Assembly: GCF_010686765.1 (NCBI RefSeq)
Contig: NZ_JAAGWF010000017.1
Location: 124,001-188,000 of the forward strand
Origin: Geodermatophilus sabuli
GTDB taxonomy: Bacteria; Actinomycetota; Actinomycetes; Mycobacteriales; Geodermatophilaceae
Length of the DNA: 64,000 bases
Reading direction: 5' to 3'
In this document: positions 58,596-64,000 of the stretch, piece after piece
Position numbering within the stretch: the first letter of the stretch is position 1
Layout: every line of letters begins with the position of its first letter
Position numbers and translations under genes: made by a program
The notes under the pieces: model-generated
The model's database searches: none
The model's input: only the letters and a program-made list of their open reading frames with translations
What the model was told of the DNA's origin: nothing

Positions 58596-60242
58596 TCACG
58601 TGCCACTGTTGTTGCTCAGGGTCGTCCCGGTGGCGCGGTCGGTGATCGGCGCGGCGTTGGTGAGACCGGTGAGGTCGTTGTCCTCGATCGCGACGCCGGT
58701 GGACGTCGCCGACACCCGGACCGCGCGGGCGGTGGTGACCCCGCTGGCCGCCTGGAAGACGGTGCCGGAGATGCGGGCACCGGCGACGGACAGCAGGTCC
58801 ACGGCCCAGATGTTCGCGCCGATCCCGGTGAAGCGGCTGTCCTCCACGGACAGGTCGCTCACCGGTGTGGTGGGGCCGGCCACCAGCATCCGCTTGCTGG
58901 CGCCGACCGCCGTGCCGGCACCGGCCGCCGTGCTCGCGGCGGCGGTGCCGGAGAACGAGCACGCCCGGAACCGGACGTCGGACGCGGCGTCGACGACGGC
59001 CGTGATGGGCGCGGCGCCTGACGGGGCGGCGAAGGTGCACTCGTCGAAGGTGAGTCCGGTGATGTTGGGTCCGCCCACCCGCAGGGTGCTGTTCACCGGG
59101 TTGGTGATGTTCGTCCGGGTGAACGTGACACCGCTGATGGAACCGCCCGTGGTGGCGTCGGTCTGGATGCGGATCTCCTGGGTGGAGGCGTCGGCGGCAC
59201 GGGCCATGTCGACCGTGCAGTCGGTGAAGGTCAGTCTCTCGATGCTGCCGGCGCTGTGGGTGTTCTTGACCACGATGCCCCGGTTGCTGCCCGCGCCGCT
59301 GCAGTCGATGAAGGAGCAGTCCTGCACCGAGGCGCTCATGTCGGTCGTCCCCGGCTCTCCGCCGGTGAACTCGAGCGCGATGATCAGGAACCGGCTCACG
59401 GTGCTGAGCCCGGTGCAGCCGACGAAGCTGCCCCGGAGGATGCTCTGGTCGTAGAGGCTGGGCTCGGCCTCGGGGTTGCCGATCGGGGCGAACTGGAGAC
59501 AGTCGTCGCCGGACTCGACGACGCAGTCGGTGCCGAGGAAGTCCTCCCCGCCGAACACCCGGATGCCGCCGGTACCCGTCTCCTCCGCGCTGTTCTTGAT
59601 CGTGAGCCGGTCGATCCGGCCCCGGTTGCCGGCGTACATGACCGCCTGGCCGCCGGCGTAGGTGTCGATGGTGAAGCCCTGCAGCAGCACGTCGTCGCCG
59701 TAGAGGCCGATCACGACACCGGTCTTCTCGTGGTCCCTGGCGCCGATCGTCCCCGACCCGGTGATCCGCACGCCGTTCGAGCGCGTCGCCAGGTCGGTGT
59801 TGCGCAGGAAGGCGTCCTGCAGGCCGGTCGGGGCCACCCAGTCCTTCAGGAGCCGTGCGCCCCGGTCGAGGTGGAGTTGCGCCCCGGCCGGCACCAGCAG
59901 GCTCGCGGTGCACCGGTAGGTGCCCCGGGGGATCAGGCCCACCCGCTTGGTCCGCGCCGAGGCGTCGATCAGCCGCTGCACCGCTCGGGTGTCGTCCCTG
60001 GACCCGTCCCCCTTGGCACCGAAGTCCTTCCTGAGGTCCAGGACGTCGTCGTCGCTCCCCGCCGTGCGCAGGCCGCCGACCGGGGAAGGGCTGGCGCTGC
60101 GCCCGCCGAGCAGCGGCACGGCGGCCAGCCCGGTCGCCCCCAGGAACAGGAGGCTGCGGCGGCTCACCAGCGGGCCGGCGGGCGGTCGGGCCGAGGTGCC
60201 GGCGTCGATCGGAGCGGGGGTTCCCGGGAGGCGGGCGTCCAT
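58596..60242 (-). CDS. Tat-exported right-handed beta-helix protein (GH28/pectate-lyase-like), copy B
   Basis: A 548-residue paralogue of copy A, starting at ATG 60242. The Tat signal is SRRSLLFLGATGLAAVPLLGG. The mature part starts KDFGAKGDGSRDDTRAVQRLIDAS and repeats the same coils, with SGDDCLQFAPIG, TNRGIVVKNTHS-type and EIRIQTD blocks also found in A. The two share the order of all these blocks, so they arose by tandem duplication. Copy B has an extra alanine-rich insert near residues 425-440. They flank a 181-bp gap and lie just downstream of the glycosylphosphotransferase gene on the same strand. Confidence 0.85.
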   Translation of the reverse strand: MDARLPGTPAPIDAGTSARPPAGPLVSRRSLLFLGATGLAAVPLLGGRSASPSPVGGLRTAGSDDDVLDLRKDFGAKGDGSRDDTRAVQRLIDASARTKRVGLIPRGTYRCTASLLVPAGAQLHLDRGARLLKDWVAPTGLQDAFLRNTDLATRSNGVRITGSGTIGARDHEKTGVVIGLYGDDVLLQGFTIDTYAGGQAVMYAGNRGRIDRLTIKNSAEETGTGGIRVFGGEDFLGTDCVVESGDDCLQFAPIGNPEAEPSLYDQSILRGSFVGCTGLSTVSRFLIIALEFTGGEPGTTDMSASVQDCSFIDCSGAGSNRGIVVKNTHSAGSIERLTFTDCTVDMARAADASTQEIRIQTDATTGGSISGVTFTRTNITNPVNSTLRVGGPNITGLTFDECTFAAPSGAAPITAVVDAASDVRFRACSFSGTAAASTAAGAGTAVGASKRMLVAGPTTPVSDLSVEDSRFTGIGANIWAVDLLSVAGARISGTVFQAASGVTTARAVRVSATSTGVAIEDNDLTGLTNAAPITDRATGTTLSNNSGT

Positions 60243-60303
60243 GGGGGATCTCTTCCGTGAGATGCGCCGGTGCGTGGGGTCGGGGGTGTCGCGGGTGTCG
60301 CGG

Positions 60304-61818
60304 TCAGCGGGTGGCGGACCGGACCGCGGTGAAGGCCTGCCGGTTCACCGCTGCCACCGTGCGGACGAGGATCACGACGTCCCGCCAGAGTGACCAGTGC
60401 TCGATGTAGGAGTTGTCGAAGCGGGCCCGCTCCTCGATGGAGGTGTCGCCGCGCAGGCCGTGGATCTGGGCCCAACCGGTGAGCCCGACGGTCAGGCGGT
60501 GGCGGTCGCGGTAGCCGTACACCGAGTCCGCGAACTGGGCGGCGTAGGTGCGCTCCTCCGGCCGCGGCCCCACCAGCGACATGTCGCCGCGCAGGATGTT
60601 CCACAGCTGGGGCAGCTCGTCCAGGCTCGTCCGGCGCAGGACGTTGCCGATCCGGGTCTTGCGCTGCTCGACGTCGATCTGCCGGGCGTGCATGGTGCTG
60701 CGGGTCGACCCGGTGACCGCGTTCTGCGAGGGGGCGGACGCCGGTGCGGCCGGCCGCAGCGTGCGGAACTTGAGGATGGAGATGTCCTCGCCGTCCTGTC
60801 CGGTGCGCGGCTGGCGGAACAGGATCGGCCCGGGGCTGCTGATCCGCACGGCCAGCGCGAGCAGGCCCATGAGCGGCGCGAGCAGCGTCAGGGCGGTCCC
60901 GGAGACGACGACGTCGATGAGCCGCTTGACCCGCCAGACACCCCGGCGCAGCGCGGCGCGACGGACCCGGTGCAGCGGGATGCCCCAGAGGTCCTCGACG
61001 TCGGGGCCGTGAGGGGAGAGCCCCACGTCGAAGAAGCGGGGGACGATGTAGACCTCGATGTCGCGCTGGGCGGCACTGCGCACCAGCCCGACCAGCTCGG
61101 CCTCGCGGGTCGGGCCGTAGGCGACGACGACCTTGTGGACCCCGTAGGTGTCCAGCACCAGGTCGAGGTCCTCCAGGCGGCCCAGCGGCTCGCGCTCGTC
61201 CAGCGGGGATCCCTCGCTGAGGAAGCCGACGCCGCGCAGCCCGTACTCGGGGTGCTCCTCGAGGGTGCTCAGCAGGTCCATGCCCAGCCGGCCGCCGCCC
61301 ACCACCAGCGTCGCCGCGCCGACGACGGAGCGGCGGCGGGCGCTGCGGACGAGGGCGTAGGACAGGCTGCGGCCGACGACGAAGACGGGGACGGCGCACA
61401 GCGCGTGGACCGCCAGGCCCAGGTCCGCGCCGGCCGCGTACCCGAGAGGGGCGACGAGCAGCAGGCCGAGGCCGAGCCGGGGGAGGTGGCGCGGGGCCTC
61501 GTCGAGGGCCGACAGCGACATGCGGGGGCGGTGCGCGCCGGAAGCGGTCAGCACCGCGAGGGTGACGGCGACCAGCGCGGCCACGAGGACGAGGGAGCCG
61601 TCCAGCACCAGGGCGGGCAGCGCCAGCGCGGCGGCGTCGACGGTCACCAGCAGGGCCCGGATGACGCCGCGGTGCTCGCGGGGCTCGGGCTCGAGCAGGT
61701 GCGGCGCGCCCGCGACCGCACCCGGCGTGGCGGCCACCGACCCGCGCAGCGCGTGGCGTACCGCCACCGGGTCCAGGGACTCCTGGACTCGCTGCCCGCC
61801 GATGTCGATCATGGCCAC
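60304..61818 (-). CDS. Polyprenyl glycosylphosphotransferase (exopolysaccharide priming enzyme)
   Basis: A 504-residue membrane protein. The N-terminal half holds about four to five transmembrane segments and a CoA-binding-like domain (SVVGAATLVVGGGRLGMDLL). The C-terminal Bac_transf (sugar transferase) domain has KRLIDVVVSGTALTLLAP, GPILFRQPRTGQDGEDISILKFRTL, and DELPQLWNILRGDMSLVGPRPE. It transfers a sugar phosphate from a nucleotide sugar to undecaprenyl phosphate, the first step of EPS or capsule synthesis. The start could be GTG 61818 or ATG 61812. The beta-helix genes follow on the same strand. Confidence 0.92.
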   Translation of the reverse strand: MAMIDIGGQRVQESLDPVAVRHALRGSVAATPGAVAGAPHLLEPEPREHRGVIRALLVTVDAAALALPALVLDGSLVLVAALVAVTLAVLTASGAHRPRMSLSALDEAPRHLPRLGLGLLLVAPLGYAAGADLGLAVHALCAVPVFVVGRSLSYALVRSARRRSVVGAATLVVGGGRLGMDLLSTLEEHPEYGLRGVGFLSEGSPLDEREPLGRLEDLDLVLDTYGVHKVVVAYGPTREAELVGLVRSAAQRDIEVYIVPRFFDVGLSPHGPDVEDLWGIPLHRVRRAALRRGVWRVKRLIDVVVSGTALTLLAPLMGLLALAVRISSPGPILFRQPRTGQDGEDISILKFRTLRPAAPASAPSQNAVTGSTRSTMHARQIDVEQRKTRIGNVLRRTSLDELPQLWNILRGDMSLVGPRPEERTYAAQFADSVYGYRDRHRLTVGLTGWAQIHGLRGDTSIEERARFDNSYIEHWSLWRDVVILVRTVAAVNRQAFTAVRSATR

Positions 61819-61952
61819 CCCGTCTCTCGTGTGTAGGACGAGACTCGCTGTTGGCGGCCGGGAGCCACACTCCCGGGCAAGGGGCGCTCACCCCCCCAAT
61901 CCGGGGGCGTCGCTGGTCAGGGGCGCGCGTGCGCGGCGGTAACATCCCGCCG

Positions 61953-62876
61953 ATGACGGACGCCCCGGACTTCCTGGTCATCGGGGCTGCGCGCAGCGGC
62001 ACGACCGCGCTCACCTCGTTCCTCGGCGAGCACCCCGACGTGTTCGTCTCCACCCCCAAGGAGCCGCACTTCCTGGCCTTCCCCGGGGGTGCACCGCGGT
62101 TCGCCGGGCTGGGTGACGACGACCTGATCAACCGGGGGGCGGTCCGGGACGAGCAGGCGTGGCGCGACCTGTTCCGAGGGCGCTCCGAGCGGCGCCGCGG
62201 CGAGGGGTCGGTGACCACCCTGGCGCACCCCGACGCGTCGATCCCCGCCATCGAGCGGTTGTGCGCACCGGGCTGCCGGCTGGTGGTGATGCTGCGTGAC
62301 CCGGTGGACCGGGCCTTCTCCAGCTGGCTGTACCTGCGGTCGCGGGGCTACGACGCCGGGTCCTTCGAGGAGTGCCTCGCTGCCGAGGACGAGCGCACCC
62401 GGGCCGGGTGGAGCCACATGTGGCAGCTGGCCCGGCTGAGCCGGTACGCCGAGCAGCTGGTCCCCTTCGCCGCCGCGTTCGGGGACCGGCTGCTGGTCGT
62501 CGTCCAGGAGGAGTTCGCCGCGGACCCGACCGGTCAGCTGCGGCGGGTCCTGGAGTTCCTCGAGGTCGACCCGGACGTCGACATCGACCCCTCGCGCCGG
62601 GTCAATGCCGCGGGCCTCCCGCGCAGCCGGGCGATGGCCTCCGCGCTGAACACCTTCCGCCGCTCGCCGGTCCTGCGCCGGGTGGTCACCGCGGTGGTAC
62701 CGCAGCGCCAGCGCGAGCGGATCCGGTCGGCGAACCTGGACAAGACGACGGTCGACCCGGCCACCCGCGCCCGGTTGGCCGCACTCCTCGCCGACGACGT
62801 CCGGGACCTGCAGGAGCTGCTCGGCCGCCCCCTCACGATGTGGCCGACGGCCGCGGTCGCGAACGGGCCGGCATGA
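61953..62876 (+). CDS. Sulfotransferase family protein
   Basis: A 307-residue cytoplasmic PAPS-dependent sulfotransferase-like protein from ATG 61953. The 5'-phosphosulfate loop DFLVIGAARSGTTAL is intact, and the 3'-phosphate-binding region is MLRDPVDRAFSSWLYLRSRGYD (serine and arginine). VSTPKEPHFLAF and the late KTTVDPATRARLAALL are typical. It transfers sulfate from PAPS to a hydroxyl, likely of a sugar or lipid. It overlaps the glycosyltransferase start by ATGA, and is divergent from the glycosylphosphotransferase with 134 bp between starts. Confidence 0.9.
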   Translation: MTDAPDFLVIGAARSGTTALTSFLGEHPDVFVSTPKEPHFLAFPGGAPRFAGLGDDDLINRGAVRDEQAWRDLFRGRSERRRGEGSVTTLAHPDASIPAIERLCAPGCRLVVMLRDPVDRAFSSWLYLRSRGYDAGSFEECLAAEDERTRAGWSHMWQLARLSRYAEQLVPFAAAFGDRLLVVVQEEFAADPTGQLRRVLEFLEVDPDVDIDPSRRVNAAGLPRSRAMASALNTFRRSPVLRRVVTAVVPQRQRERIRSANLDKTTVDPATRARLAALLADDVRDLQELLGRPLTMWPTAAVANGPA

Positions 62877-64000
62877 GCGGAACGCCCCGCGGGAGCGGAT
62901 CGGTGTCACGGAGCGACCGGGTCAAGGTGCTGCAGCTGACCGGCATCACGGTCGGCGGCTCGGCCGAGCACCTGCTGCAGCTGGCGACGTTGTTGCCGCC
63001 CGACCGGTTCGAGACCACGATCGCGCTCTCCGGTGGCGGCCCGCTCGACGACGAGATCCGGGCGACCGGGCTGCCGGTCCTCGACTACGCCCCCTCGCAC
63101 GGGGCGGGCCACTTCAAGCAGGCGACGCCGGACGGGCCGGTGGAGCTGGTCCGACAGTTCCTGCGCATGCGCGCCGCCATGCGGCGCCACCGGTTCGACG
63201 TCGTCCACACCCACACGTCGGTGGCCGGCGCCATGGGCCGGGTGGCCGCGTGGTCGGCCGGTACGCCGGTCCGCCTGCACATGCTGCACGCCTACGCCGG
63301 CCACGCGGGCGTGCCGCAGCCGAAGCGTTCGCTCTACCGGCTGGTCGAGCGGGCGCTCGGGCTGGTCACCACCCACTACGTCGCCGGGTCACGGTTCATC
63401 CGCGACGTCGGCGTGCGGCACCGGCTGTTCCGCCCCGAGGACGTCACGGTCATCCCGTACTCCAGCCGGATGACGGTCGGCGACGCCACCGCGGCCGACC
63501 GTGCCCGGCTGCGGGAGGAGCTCGGGTTGTCGCCCGACGCGCTGCTCATCGCGCTCGTCGGCCGGATCGAGGACCAGAAGGGCGCCGACCTGCTGATCCG
63601 CGCCGTCCCCACCGTGGTCGCCCAGGTGCCCCGCGCCCACGTCGTCGTCGTGGGCGACGGCACGCGGCGTGCGGAGGCCGAGGCCCTGGCCGTCGAGCTG
63701 GGCGTCGCCGATCGGGTGCACTTCACGGGGTGGCGGCACGATCTCGCCGACGTGATGCGCGCGGTCGACGTCCTGGCCCTGCCGTCGCGCTGGGAGGCGT
63801 TCGGGATCGTGAACCTGGAGGCGATGGCCGCGGCCCGGCCGGTGGTCGGCTTCGCCGTCGAGGGGATCCCGGAGGTCGTCGTCCACGGAGAGACCGGGCT
63901 GCTGTCACCGGCCGGCGCCGTCGACGAGCTCGCCCGGGACCTCGTCCGGGTGCTCACCGACCCGGAGTTGGCCGCCCGGCTGGGTGCCGCCGGACGGCGC
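62873..64000 (+). CDS. Family 4 glycosyltransferase (3' end outside window)
   Basis: Starts at ATG 62873, overlapping the sulfotransferase stop, and stays open to the window end (376 residues so far, frame continuous). The GT-B pattern is clear: an early VLQLTGITVGGSAEHLLQLATLL (donor-loop glycines), LLIALVGRIEDQKGADLLIRAV, and the GT4 EX7E motif EAFGIVNLEAMAAARPVV followed by GIPEVVVHGETGLL. It transfers a sugar from a nucleotide donor to a growing glycan at the inner face of the membrane. With the sulfotransferase and glycosylphosphotransferase it indicates a polysaccharide locus. Confidence 0.93.
   Translation, partial: MSGTPRGSGSVSRSDRVKVLQLTGITVGGSAEHLLQLATLLPPDRFETTIALSGGGPLDDEIRATGLPVLDYAPSHGAGHFKQATPDGPVELVRQFLRMRAAMRRHRFDVVHTHTSVAGAMGRVAAWSAGTPVRLHMLHAYAGHAGVPQPKRSLYRLVERALGLVTTHYVAGSRFIRDVGVRHRLFRPEDVTVIPYSSRMTVGDATAADRARLREELGLSPDALLIALVGRIEDQKGADLLIRAVPTVVAQVPRAHVVVVGDGTRRAEAEALAVELGVADRVHFTGWRHDLADVMRAVDVLALPSRWEAFGIVNLEAMAAARPVVGFAVEGIPEVVVHGETGLLSPAGAVDELARDLVRVLTDPELAARLGAAGRR

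Noticed and set aside
57000-60260. Long plus-strand open frames opposite the two beta-helix genes.
   Set aside because: They are antisense shadows; the minus-strand frames hold clear Tat signals and conserved coil motifs.

Overview
This window is a 64 kb stretch of a very GC-rich actinobacterial chromosome. Start codons are often GTG, genes are tightly packed with many GTGA or ATGA stop/start overlaps, and it encodes F420 biosynthesis (FbiC), DUF4333, SCO6745-family and DUF5130 proteins and a Mycobacterium-like gene neighbourhood. Gene content and style fit Geodermatophilaceae (Blastococcus, Modestobacter, Geodermatophilus) or a close relative; that placement is inference. Both ends cut genes: a biotin carboxylase enters at the left edge and a glycosyltransferase leaves at the right edge.

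Layout. 1-3.4 kb: an operon of biotin carboxylase, PycB/OadA-like carboxyltransferase and a HAD phosphatase. 3.4-16.8 kb: two GGDEF/EAL c-di-GMP proteins, FO synthase FbiC, a flavin reductase divergent from a disulfide oxidoreductase, NUDIX, transglutaminase-like, SGNH hydrolase, VOC and luciferase-like genes. 16.8-21.8 kb: a DUF4333 membrane protein, tRNA-Arg(UCU), a methyltransferase, an SSB with an apparent frameshift, EttA and a thioesterase. 21.9-25.4 kb: an ECF biotin transporter (bioY-bioM-bioN) translationally coupled to a MOSC protein, and a Roadblock-like protein. 25.5-46.6 kb: an orphan two-NBD ABC ATPase, an operon mscS-like > MFS > truncated globin > GH13 alpha-glucosidase, an orphan solute-binding lipoprotein, prolyl oligopeptidase, HNH nuclease, kynureninase, amidase, a CtaJ-like small membrane protein, DUF5130, PepN, a DsbA/Rv2466c-like protein, an SDR, an MBL hydrolase, DUF429 and RpiB. 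Several of these are neighbours in M. tuberculosis (Rv2465c to Rv2471). 46.6-54.3 kb: an Eis-like acetyltransferase, a two-component system, a large lipoprotein, an ECF sigma factor with a SnoaL-like tail and a YcnI-like copper protein.

54.3-56.8 kb: a HelR-type RNA polymerase-recycling ATPase preceded by a near-consensus rifamycin-associated element, which points to inducible rifamycin tolerance. 56.9-64 kb: the start of an extracellular polysaccharide locus: two tandem, paralogous Tat-exported beta-helix proteins, a polyprenyl glycosylphosphotransferase, then on the other strand a sulfotransferase overlapping a GT4 glycosyltransferase. This suggests a sulfated glycan.

A further feature is a dispersed family of roughly 50-nt GC-rich palindromic intergenic elements (at least eight copies). 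Most start a few bases after a stop codon, and one overlaps the predicted translation start of the alpha-glucosidase. No transposase, prophage, CRISPR array or rRNA operon was seen.
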